Below, piece by piece: positions 15,155 through 25,891 of a DNA stretch of 64,000 nt. Each line of letters starts with the position of its first letter. Within the stretch, counting starts at the first letter, position 1. The position numbers and the translations under genes are program-made. The stretch is from Dictyostelium firmibasis (lineage: Eukaryota; Evosea; Eumycetozoa; Dictyosteliales; Dictyosteliaceae), in NCBI GenBank assembly GCA_036169595.1, contig CM069767.1, forward strand, positions 2,838,501-2,902,500. The letters are read 5' to 3'. Under the pieces are notes generated by a model that ran no database searches, was not told where the DNA came from, and saw nothing but the letters and a program-made list of their open reading frames with translations.

Positions 15155-18100
15155 TCAATCGCTACTTTCATCAGTATCATCATTTTCATTTTCATTTTCG
15201 TCCTCCTCTTGATTATTGATTAAAGTGAAATCAAAACTATCATCATCATTTGGCTCTTCATCACTTGTTTTTTCATAATCTTCATTGTCACATTCGGCGA
15301 AGTCATTGGACGATAGTTCAACAGTGTTTGATGCAGCGTAAGAAATGAATCTTTTCCAGGTTGGATTTTTTTCCAAGGTTTCAGATTTACCAACAACGTA
15401 TAAACCAAACTTTGCTCTTGATAGTGCTACATTAATACGTTTAGTATCAGAAAGGAAGCCAATAGCACCTGTTGAAACACATGACAAAATAATGATGTCT
15501 TTTTCTGAACCTTGAACACCATCAATAGTTGAAACGGATAAATCTAAATCACAGAGCGAAGAGCTTTCCAATTTTTCTTTAAATTTAGTCGATTGATATT
15601 TATATGGTGTAATTATACCGAATGATAAATTTTTACATTCTGGATATTCCTTGATTAATTTCTTTATAAGGAAAAATACAAATTCAATTTCCAATAGGTT
15701 CATTTTAGATTTTTTACGACATTCTTCTTTAGAATCAAGTAGGTCATAGAATTTCAAAGGGCCAAAAAAATTATTATGATGGAAATTGTGTTGGTATGAA
15801 TCAGATGAAACATTGTCGTTATCATTTAGTTTTCCAAAATAGAAATTATGGGAAATAAAATTTGAAATCATTGGGTGCATACGATATTGTATGTTTAAAC
15901 ATGTAGGTTCAATTGATTTTGATAACCTTTCAAATAATGATACACCCAAACCATGTTTAGTACTATCTCTAGAGAATATAGTTGGTGGTAATTGCATTCT
16001 GTCACCAACTAAAATTAACTTTTCAACTTTACCTATTGATAATGGAATAGTCGATATTGGTTCCGATGATTGTGTTGATTCATCTATTAATACGATATCT
16101 GGTGAAAAGTTATCTTTAACAATGTTTGAACCACTACCTGCTAATGTTGAGAAAACAATTGACGCTGAATTTATTTCAGAAATTCTTCTATTTAATTTTT
16201 TTTTCTTAAATAGTGAGATTTTGTGGCAATCTGGTGATATTTTCTCTTTTCTACCTACACGAACCATAAATGGTTCGTAAATGTTACCATTCTCATCCTT
16301 TAGATTGTTTATTATACACCTTTTTGCAATTTGGTCAACAGATGCATGTGAGGGACCACACACTAATATTTTATATACTGGATTAATTGCCAATAACACT
16401 GAAAGTAAATATTGGATAGTTGTTGTTTTACCAGTACCTGGTGGACCTTGAATTAACGCTATACCTGTCTTTAATATTGAATTTTCGATTGCACGAAATT
16501 GAGAATGATTTAATTTATTTTGACAAACTGTTCTTAAATTTACAGGAATTTCCATCTTTTCATCTAAATAATTCTGACTTGGGTTTAAAATAATTTTTTT
16601 CAATATTTCTGATGCCTTAAAATTTTGGGAACTTCTCATAAATGTAACGCAATTCGAAACCTTGATAAAGTGAATTGGATGCAAATAGCTATCAGATGGA
16701 TCTCTTTCACCATTGCTAATAAAATCACAAACTATTGATTGTGATTTTCCAATGTTTATATTTGAAAATTTTCTTACGATTCCAAAAGAAAATGTTGTGG
16801 TTTTATTTAAACAGGTAAATTTAAAAAGTAATATATCACTAACTGAAATTTCCTCGAATTTTCCTTCAATTTCTATATCAATATAAAGTCTGGTAAAATC
16901 TTTGTGCTTTTCAATACTTATATTTTTTGAAGATTCGTTCATTTTAATATTTTCTAGACCCTCGAATATTTCTACTTGATTTTTAAAAACTCTATCAAAT
17001 GAATTGATACTTTGTTGTATTTGGGCTCTAAAATCTTCGAAAACTAGAGGTTTCATTAGATCTTTATAGTTTTTGCTCCCTTGAAAACCATCAGTCAAAC
17101 TTTTAAGGTTAACATGTTTCATTAAAGAAATTCTTTGTGGCTCACTCTTCAAAATTGTATTTAAAGTTTCTTCTGGATTCAATCGTGTTACATCAACATA
17201 ATCATAAATGATTTTATTTTTATTGCTATTGTTATTATTACCATTATTAATATTATGATTAATGAGGCTTTCTTTTTTTAATTCCGGTGCGGTTTTTCTT
17301 ATTAGTTCATGAATTTCTTCAAATAATAAATTTAAAACATCCTTTAAATGTTCTGATTCACTTAATATAAATGATGAAATCCTTACTGGTGACCCTTGAA
17401 AAAGTGTTTTCGATTCAAAGTTTTTTGTCAATGGGCTTGATAATATTCCACTCTCTAAATCACTTAATTTTAGTTTGATTCTACATTTTGATAGCTCTGA
17501 AAATAATTGATTGAAATCAGCTCTATTTTTAGTTGTTAAAGTTTTTAATTCAGAGGCTTGGAAGATATGGTTGAATTCTATTACTGTTAATAACGTTAAG
17601 GTTTTCATATAAATTAATTTAACTGAGGTATTGGCACTATCTTTAAATTTTAATTTATTAAGCTGGGTTGTAAATTGTTCAATTTGTTTAATAAATTGTT
17701 TTTCGCCAGTTTCAATAATTTTCTTTATATTTTCTAATGGTCTCTGTAACGTTACATCTTTTGATAATTTACTTAATTCACTATATATTGTATCAACACT
17801 GCTAGAGTCTTTAAATATTTTAATTAATAAACTGTTTTCTAAAAGAGCTTCAGTTTTTGTTGATTGAGTTGGAGTTGGAGTTGGAGTTGGAGTTGGAGTT
17901 GGGGTTGGTGTTGGAGTTGGGGTTGGAGTTGGGGTTGGAGTTGGGGTTGGAGTTGGTGTTGGAGTTGGGTTTTGAGTTTTTTTGTTCAATGTAAGAAAAT
18001 CGAGTTGAGGTGATAATGTTTCTTTAAAAAGTTCATTTATATTTTCAGATTTTTTTAATTCTCTTATTGACTTCTCCATGTGAATAAATCCAATCATTAT

Positions 18101-20209
18101 TCTAAGGAAAGAATAATGAATTGAAGAAGCAACGTTTTTATCTGTTATGAAAGGGTCTAACACAACAATATTACTTTTTACTATATCTTGATCGGAAAAA
18201 GAAGATCTTTTTAATAAAGGACCACCACTAGAATGACTGATAGAAATTATATCCTCTTTATAATTAAAGGTTGAATAATAATAAAAGAATTGATAAAATA
18301 GTTGACTAATATTTAAATTGTTTTTGCTTGGACAAAACATATCAAAACTTCTCCAATCATAAATTTCAACAGATTCATTTAGTTTTAACGATGTTGGTTT
18401 ATTAGAGTAGGAATAAAGTTGTTGGGGTGATTTGGTTTGTAGGTTTGGAAGAATAGGAGGACTTAATGATTGAAGGAAATGAATAACCATGTTAACTAAA
18501 CAGAATGAACTAAATGTTTGTTTTGATGCATCATTCAATTTTTTTGAAATTGCCCACCATTTTACCAACAATGCTAATTCTTTACATCTTTCATCGATTA
18601 AACAATATTCTTTCAATAGAAATGAGTTATAAAAACCCTTTGTTGAATTAAAACTCATATCGATATGGTAGTTTGATGAGTTCTCTTTGAATCTGATTAT
18701 TGGTACTGTTGCACTAAACCTTTTTTCAATTATTTCATATGTCTCTAAGGACTCTAAATATTTGGCAACTTTTTCTAAACTATCTCCATTACCATCAATT
18801 TTTAAATTTATATCAATATCACTTCCTTTCAATGCTAATCCAATTAAAGATGAACCATATAATTGAATGGATGTATTTTTAAAATGACTAGATATTAATC
18901 TATCCAATAATTTGATACTATTTTCTTTATGAGCCCCTTTGTCACATTTAATTTCATTAACAATTCTTTTTAAATCATTACTGAAAATTTTCGCTTTTGA
19001 TCCTCTGGAAATTTTGGATAGATTTTCTGATGTTGATAATGATAAATTATTTATATTTTTTTGTTTTGGTAAAATGTTTTTTATGTAATATCCTATATCT
19101 TTTGAATATTGTGCTAGAGTTTCTCTTTTTAATGATGAAATACTTTCATAACCTTTTTCACATGTTTCCTCATATTGTTGTAATTGTATAATTATATCAA
19201 CTAATTTATTTGGATAGTCTTTTTCTATGTTTCTTTGATTGTTGGGATTTTCTTCACTGAAAATATTATTGAAAATATAATCTTTGTCTTGATTATTATT
19301 GTTATCAATAATTAGTGGTTTAGGTGTTGGTGTTGGTGTTGGTGTTGGTGTTGGTGTTGGCGTTGGTGTTGGTGTTGGTGTTGGTGTTGGTGTTTGTACT
19401 TTTGTTTGAGTTTGTGTTATAGCTGGAATTAATGGTGTTCCTTTTTTTAGAGTACGTGAAGCATGGTACAATTTTTTTACCTCTTCAAATTGTTTTTGAA
19501 TGTAAATCGAGATGTCTCCATTTTCTGAGGGAATAGAAAAATTAGGAATTTCAAAGTTTGTAGATCCATCGATGATTTTAATAGGTCTTGAGTAATCGGT
19601 TGGGTTAATAAAGTCTATTTTCTTTATTTTGATTAATGAAATTGAAACATGAGATTCGATAACCTTGCTCGAATAATTTGAAACGGTCAATAGTCTTGAT
19701 TTGCAATATTTTCTAAGATAATAGAAATGGAATTTAAAATTAAATTCAATTGCCATCCTTAATTTAAAGTAATCTTGGTATAGTTTACTTGATTTAATAT
19801 CTCCTTTTGAAATTTGTTGAGATTTTAAATTGAAACATAATTCTTTGGAGAATGATTTTCTTTTTTTGTTGACTTTGGCAATTAAATTTTTCATTAAATC
19901 TAATTCTATATGGAATTGTTTGAATGTTTTTGCCAAATCATCTATAACTTTAATTTGATTTTCATTTTCTTTTTCATCGAAAACCAATTCTATAAGGCTA
20001 TCGAGAAAAAAAAAATAAAAAATTTTAAAACAAAAAAAAAAAAAAATTATTAAAAATTAATAAAAAACTATATATAGATATATAAAAAATAATAAGTAAA
20101 AAAAAAAAAGAAAAAAAAAAAAATTTGTGTGAAAAAAAAAAAAAAAAAATGGACTGTTAGAAAAAAAAAAATTTCTATATATTTACCTTTTTTCTTTTAC
20201 GTAATTCAT
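15155..20209 (-). CDS. TUT/Cid1-type nucleotidyltransferase fused to Sen1/Upf1-type SF1 helicase
   Basis: I read two exons, 20187-20209 (encoding MNYVKEK) and 15155-19997, giving 1621 residues; the long frame has no ATG near its 5' end, which supports the small first exon. An N-terminal helical region contains a Thr-Pro array (about 209-233). Residues about 350-650 form a Pol-beta-like nucleotidyltransferase: GSSLIGLALKGSDIDINLKI (GS near 390 and the two metal-binding Asp near 401), the third Asp in HIDMSF near 452, and a PAP-associated region. A second Thr-Pro array (about 685-718) links to the helicase: Walker A GPPGTGKTT near 1194, DEST box near 1314, GDRMQLPP near 1339, QYRMHP near 1377 and the motif VI region RINVALSRAKFGLYVVG near 1533. 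The C-terminus is acidic. It probably adds nucleotides to RNA 3' ends and unwinds RNA. The specificity (U or A) and pathway are not shown. Confidence 0.88.
17866..17969 (-). repeat. Thr-Pro hexanucleotide array (helicase-proximal linker)
   Basis: A tandem array of a six-base unit (ACTCCA/ACCCCA on the coding strand) codes about 17 Thr-Pro pairs between the nucleotidyltransferase and helicase halves. Third-base variation between units suggests it is older or more constrained than the pure AAT arrays. Confidence 0.93.
19323..19394 (-). repeat. Thr-Pro hexanucleotide array (N-terminal)
   Basis: A second array of six-base units (ACACCA-type on the coding strand) codes about 12 Thr-Pro pairs upstream of the nucleotidyltransferase domain. 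It is nearly pure, in contrast to the array at 17866-17969. Confidence 0.93.
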
Positions 20210-20475
20210 TTTTCAATAGAAAAATAAATAAAAAATATTTCTATCTTTTTATTTATTTTTTGGTGATATAAAAATTTTGTATGAATAATTTTTAAATAAA
20301 TTTTTTTTTTTTTTTCTAAAGGCAGATTTTAGTTTTGAAAATTTTTAAAAAAATTTTCTATTTTTTTTTGGTCGAGGTGACAAGCATCTTCATTTTTTGA
20401 AATATTTCGATGGAATTTTTGATAAATTTTGTTTTTTTTTCTTAAAGATCAAAAATTTAGAAAAAAACGATATTT

Positions 20476-20517
<42 letters not shown>

Positions 20518-21322
20518 TGTCAGTGGACTTAAAAAACACTGCTTCCTCGTTTTTTTTTTTTTTATTTGAAACATCGTAGTCTGAATCTAAATAAAAAAAA
20601 ATGATGATATTTCACAAGAGTTTGATCGATTTAATAACGTCAACAATGTTTAACATCCCAAAAGAACCTTAGAATGGCGATACAACTCTAATCTAAAATT
20701 TCTAATATTATATCAAATTGGAATTATAATTTAATTATCTGCAAGAATATTTATTATCTCAGAAATATTCTATAAAAACCAATTTTTAAACAAAAGGAGA
20801 AAAAAAAAAGTTTTAGTTGATTTTCTTTTCATTTTTTTTTGAATTTTAATTTATTATTAAAAAGAAATGAATAAAAAATTAACAAAAAAAAATATACTTT
20901 CTTATTTTGAAAATATTTTTACTTAATATAACCCTCATTTTCATTTAGTTGAAAATATTAATATCTTTTTTTTTTTTTTATTTAAGTTTATTTTGTTTTT
21001 TTTAAAACAACCAAATGAGAATGAGGATTATATTAATAATAAAACAGCTCCTTTTTAAAAAAAAAAATTAAATAAAATTAAAATTGTAAAATTTTCAAAA
21101 ACAAAGGTTTGAAAAAAAAAAGATTTTTTTTTTTTTTTTTTTTGTTTTTATTGTATTTTATTTTTATTTTCAAAAAATCAATTTTGAATTTCTTTACCAA
21201 TTCAAAAAAATTTCTTAGAATAGTCTTTTATTTTTACATGTGGATTGTTTTCATTTGGTGTTTCTTTTTTTTTTTTTAACATGTCAAAACAATTCAATAA
21301 ACTCAAATAATCTTACATAAAG
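20210..21322. other. divergent spacer with 29-bp inverted repeat
   Basis: The spacer lies between the helicase fusion (minus) and the actin gene (plus). It is homopolymer-rich apart from a more complex part at about 20530-20800, which contains a 9-bp stem (20744-20752 with 20763-20771). A long inverted repeat at 20923-21036 is listed separately. No coding frame is supported. Confidence 0.5.
20923..21036. repeat. 29-bp inverted repeat upstream of actin
   Basis: The 29 bases at 20923-20951 match the reverse complement of 21008-21036 at 26 positions, with a 56-nt A/T loop. The arms are of mixed sequence (core CCTCATT / AATGAGG), so this is not an A/T-run artefact. It sits about 290 nt before the actin start codon and could be a foldback-element remnant, a structured transcript or a paired regulatory site. 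Confidence 0.7.
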
Positions 21323-22456
21323 ATGGAAAATGAAGAAGCTCAAGTATTAGTTATCGATAATGGCTCTGGTATTTGTAAAGCTGGTTTTGCAGGTGATGAT
21401 GCTCCATTTACAGTTTTCCCATCAATTGTTGGTCGTCCAAGACATACTGGTGTTATGGCTAATGAATATCAAAAAGACTCATATGTTGGTGAAGAAGCTC
21501 AATCAAAAAGAGGTATTTTAACCCTTAAATATCCAATTGAACATGGTATTGTTACAAATTGGGATGATATGGAAAAGATCTGGCAACACATTTTCTATAA
21601 TGAACTTTCCAGGCTACCAGAAGAACATCCAATTCTTTTATCTGAAGCACCATTAAACCCAAAAGCAAATAGAGAAAAAATGACTCAAATTATGTTTGAA
21701 ACTTTTAATACACCATCAATGTACGTTACCAATCAAGCAGTTTTATCATTATATGCATCAGGTCGTACAACTGGTATCGTTATGGATTCAGGTGATGGTG
21801 TTTCTCATACTGTACCAATTTATGAAGGTTATTCCCTTTCACATGCAATATTACGTTTAGATTTAGCTGGTCGTGATCTTACTGATTGTATGATTAAATT
21901 ATTAACAGAACGAGGTTATTCATTTACAAAAACTGCAGAAAGAGAAATCATTAGAGATATTAAGGAGAAATTAGCATATGTAGCATTAGATTTTGAAGCT
22001 GAAATGCAAACTGACTCCTCATCATCTGCATTAGAGAAATCATCATATGAATTACCAGATGGACAAGTTATTACAATTGGTAATGAACTTTTCCGTTGTC
22101 CTGAAGCACTCTTTCAACCATCATTATTGGGTATGGAATCAGTTGGTATTCATGAATTAACTTATAATTCAATTATGAAATGTGATGTTGATATTCGAAG
22201 AGATTTATATGGTAATGTTGTTTTATCAGGTGGTACAACTTTGTTGCCCGGTATTGCTGATCGTTTGAAAAAAGAATTAATGATACTTGCCGAACCAGCA
22301 ATGAGGATTAAAATCATTGCACCACCTGAACCTGAATACTCTGCATGGATTGGTGGATCTATCTTAGCTTCACTCTCAACATTCCAACAAATGTGGATCT
22401 CTAAACAAGAATATGATGAATTTGGTCCAACAATTGTACACAGAAAATGTTTCTAA
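21323..22456 (+). CDS. Divergent actin-family protein
   Basis: A single exon of 377 residues aligns end to end with conventional actin, finishing in SIVHRKCF-like TIVHRKCF. The nucleotide-binding loops are present ([17 protein letters not shown] near 12-28, MDSGDGVSH near 155, SGGTTLLPG near 302). It differs from canonical actin at places usually invariant: the DNase-I loop reads VMANEYQKD instead of VMVGMGQKD, TDY becomes TDC, and the PERKYSVWIGG segment becomes [11 protein letters not shown], replacing the adenine-contacting Lys336 by Glu. It therefore looks like one of the numbered divergent Dictyostelium actins (act24 is possible, but I cannot settle the number). It probably copolymerises poorly or has a special role. 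It is intact and shows no sign of decay. Confidence 0.93.
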   Translation: MENEEAQVLVIDNGSGICKAGFAGDDAPFTVFPSIVGRPRHTGVMANEYQKDSYVGEEAQSKRGILTLKYPIEHGIVTNWDDMEKIWQHIFYNELSRLPEEHPILLSEAPLNPKANREKMTQIMFETFNTPSMYVTNQAVLSLYASGRTTGIVMDSGDGVSHTVPIYEGYSLSHAILRLDLAGRDLTDCMIKLLTERGYSFTKTAEREIIRDIKEKLAYVALDFEAEMQTDSSSSALEKSSYELPDGQVITIGNELFRCPEALFQPSLLGMESVGIHELTYNSIMKCDVDIRRDLYGNVVLSGGTTLLPGIADRLKKELMILAEPAMRIKIIAPPEPEYSAWIGGSILASLSTFQQMWISKQEYDEFGPTIVHRKCF

Positions 22457-23362
22457 ATTTAAAAAAAAAAACTTAAAAAACCACAAAAAAAACAACAATG
22501 ATGAAAAAACTCTTAATAACAAAAAAAACAAAACATAAAACAAATAATAAAAAAAAAATAATTAAAAAAAATAAAAAAAATAAAAATAGGGTTTTCGATA
22601 TTTCCAACGGCTTTTTTTAAAATAAATTTTTCAAAAAATAAAAAAAACAAAAAGTGTGATTTTTATTATAATAAAAATTACACATGGTGCAACGATACTT
22701 TGTATTTGTTTTTATTTTTATTTTTATTTTATTTTTTTTTTTTTTTTTTTTATTTTGTACATTATCAAAAATTCTTAGTTGATTATTAAAAAAAATTTTC
22801 TCCCAATTTTTTTCCACTATTAATTTTCGAGCACTTTGGGCGACAATGGCATCATTTTTTTTTTTTTTTTTTTTTGGTAATACTCTTGAGAAAGTAAAAA
22901 AAATAAAAAAATTTAAAAAAAAATTAATTTCAAAAGATATTTTTGTATACAACGTTTGATTACCTAAAATATATGGTCTACACAAAATTGTGCATTGTAC
23001 GTTTTTGTTGAAAACCTCGAGTTTAATTTGGTTTGATTTTTTTTTGTTTCTGGTAATTATCAAAAAGTCTTCTGAATCGATAACTTTCAGTTTGATTAAA
23101 TTTGAAAAAAAAAAAAAAATAAATAAATAAAAATAAAAAAAAAATAAAAATAAAAAAAAAGTTAAAATTAAATTTTTAAATTTAAAAAAAAAAAAAAAAA
23201 TCTTTTTCTCAACTTATAATTCAAACAAAACACACTAATACAAATAAATATATATTTATATATTAATTTATTTTATTTATATACATATATATATATATAT
23301 ATTCACATAGTATAGAAATAATAACAATTTTATATTTTATTTTTTAAAAAGAAAAAAAAAAA
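22457..23362. other. intergenic spacer, actin to vacuolin
   Basis: The spacer is homopolymer-rich except for a more complex stretch at about 22790-22860 and 22940-23095. A minus-strand frame of 148 codons runs through it, but much of it is poly-Lys and poly-Phe from A/T runs, and I do not call it a gene. A 30-nt near-palindrome lies at 22654-22683. Confidence 0.5.
22654..22683. repeat. 30-nt near-perfect palindrome
   Basis: The 30 bases starting GTGTGATTTTTATT read almost the same on both strands; one base pair mismatches, giving two mismatched positions. It lies about 200 nt past the actin stop, so it may form a hairpin in the actin 3' region or act as a terminator or processing signal. Confidence 0.5.
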
Positions 23363-25319
23363 ATGATTGAAGCTAATAGTGGTAAAACAACTCCAAAAAG
23401 AAACTCTGATGAAATTTCAAATATTCATGAAGCTAATACATTATCATCAGAGCATGAACATGAAAGTGCTAATGAAGAATTAACCCTCAGTCAAATTGTT
23501 ATTAGATCCGACTTTGCCAATGAATCATCAGAGAGACAATCAAAAATCATTTTAGATAGATTCAATCAAGGTATTGGTAAGAACTCTGCATTCACAGATT
23601 CACCAGCTCTTGGTCGTGGTCTTTCACGTGTTGATGTTAGTTATTTTGTTATGGGTCATCGTAATCAAGTTGCAGAATTGTATGATCCAAGAGGTCAACG
23701 TTTCAGTACTGTCTTAACACCAGATCCAACTGTAACCATTAAATATGTTGGTCCAGTTTCAAAGACTGCTCATTATTTTGGTGCTTATGGTAAACATGTT
23801 TTAAATGTACCAGCTGGTCATTATGCTAAAGCATTCTCAAAGAATAGACCAGTCCTTTATGGTGAAGGTCCACATGTTATCATTGATCCAACTTTCCAAT
23901 TTGATGAAAATAATGGTTTCGTTAATCAACAAGAACCATTCATTGAACATTCAACTATTAATATTCTTAGAATTCCAGCTGGTAAAGTAAGTTTTTATTA
24001 TTATTATTATATAGAAAAAAAAAAAAAAAGAAAAAGAAAAATTATTTATTTAAAATATATTAATTTTATTTATTTTTTATATTATAGATTGCTAAAGTTT
24101 GGATTGGTACTCAACCACATATTTTAGAATCACGTCGTGATCCATATGTATTTGTTGACGCTCAGTTTAAATTGGTTTCACCAGATGGTGCTAAAAAAGC
24201 CCAACTCTTTGAAAGTTCATCATGTACTTTTGTTGAACATGGTTCAATTAAACGTATTATCCCACATGTATGTATACATTTTATTTTTATTTTATATTTT
24301 ATATTTTATTAATTCTTTTATGCTTTATTATTACTATTTAGACTGGTGAAGTTGCAATTACATATAACAATGGTATTTTAACAATTATTCCAACACCAAA
24401 AGATGGTAAACCAGTTATTATTGATTCACCAACTCATAACTTTGAAGGTTTTATTAGTACTAGTTTACAAACTTGTTTATTCCCATCCAAAGAGACTAAA
24501 CAACAAGCATCTGCTGATAATAAAGCTGCATCAGCTGATGAAATCAATTTGAAGATTTTCCAAACCAGAGATTCACTTCGTGTTGGTGTTGTATTGGTTG
24601 TTGCATTCAAAATTGTTGATCCAGAATTAGCAATCACTAAACTTGGTAAAGAAGGTATTATCAATCATATTGAAAACGTTTCATTTGCCGATATGGGTAA
24701 AGCAATTCAATTGAGTACTTTACAAGAAATCATGTATTTCAATAGCATTAAACCAGGTCAAACCACCTCCGATGATAGTGTTCAAACCATTCAAGATCGT
24801 GTAAAGACTCATTTAGCTAGAGATTTATTCGACTATGGTATTGAATTATCACGTTTACAAATTGAAACCATGAAAGTATTGGATACCGAAATCGCCAAAA
24901 AGCTCGCTGGTCAATCTGTAACATCCGCTGAATTCACCACCAAACAAGCAACACTCGTCAAAGAGTATGATATTAAAACCACCGAAGCTCGTCTCAAAGC
25001 TGAAACCGATAACATTGCTTTGGAACAAAGAAACAAGGCTGTCATTTCAGAGTCTCAAGCTAAACTTTCATCTGCTCAAAGAGAAGCTGAAGCTTTACTC
25101 ATCACTGCTGAAGCTCAAAAGAAAGCCCAAGAATTACAAGGTGAACTCTTTACTAAATATCCAATTCTTGCCGAAATCGAATTGGCTAAAATTAAAGCAG
25201 AAGCACTCAGAAGTGCTACCCTTTATATCACCCCTCAAGATGCTGGTGCATTCATGAATTCTCCATTAGTTTATTTCGATAAATTATTAAATGCCAATGT
25301 TATTCAAAAAAAGAATTAA
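23363..25319 (+). CDS. Vacuolin, late endosome/postlysosome coat protein
   Basis: Three exons, 23363-23986, 24088-24267 and 24342-25319, all in phase 0, give 593 residues. The sequence matches the vacuolin family: a polar N-terminus, a central SPFH/flotillin-like region with repeated beta-rich segments ([41 protein letters not shown]), and an Ala/Glu/Lys-rich coiled coil at about 470-560 that mediates oligomerisation. There is no signal peptide or membrane span. Vacuolins are markers of postlysosomal compartments and act in the late endocytic cycle, phagocytic uptake and membrane recycling before exocytosis. The species has several paralogues, and I cannot say from memory which one this is. 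It is the second plus-strand gene after actin, separated by 0.9 kb. Confidence 0.93.
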
Positions 25320-25891
25320 AGTTTTTACATTAAAAAAAAAAAAAAAAAAAAAATTGTAATAAAACAATAAAAACAATTGGTTTTACCTTTTTTTGTATTT
25401 TTAAAAATAATAAATTAAAATAAGAACAGTATTATTTCTTTCAATACTAACTCTTTTGAGACAATAATTTTTTTCAAATAATTAAAACAAATATCAAAAA
25501 AAAAAAAACAATAAAAAAAATTAAAAAATAAAAAGTTAAAATTAAATTCTTATGTTTATTTCTCTCCTGAATTTTAAAACACAAATTATCGTTTTCAAAA
25601 AGGTAAACATTATAATTAAAATTGGGAAAATAAAAGTAACGGTTAATTAGGAAATATTAAAATTCTAAGAATTTAAAGCTTTTTTTGAATTTGCGCCTTT
25701 TTTTAAAATTTTTTTTTTAAATTTTTTTTTTTCAAATTTTTTATTTTTATTTTTATTTTATTTTATTTTTTTTTTTTCTTTATTTTTTTTATCTATTACT
25801 TTAATTCATACACACAATTGTTTTCATAATAATAAAAACAAAACCAAATTTTTAAATTGTATATTTTATTAAAAAAAAAAACAAAAAAAAA
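25320..25891. other. intergenic spacer, vacuolin to RPA1
   Basis: A/T-rich spacer between two same-direction genes. No gene, RNA or notable repeat is seen beyond homopolymer runs. Confidence 0.55.

Noticed and set aside
20595-20700. Possible C/D-box snoRNA (ATGATGA near 20601)
   Set aside because: No convincing CTGA D box or terminal stem at suitable spacing.
22617-23063. 148-codon minus-strand frame between actin and vacuolin
   Set aside because: Large parts are poly-Lys, Phe and Asn from A/T runs; no motif, and both neighbours face plus. The mixed patches may be promoter DNA.
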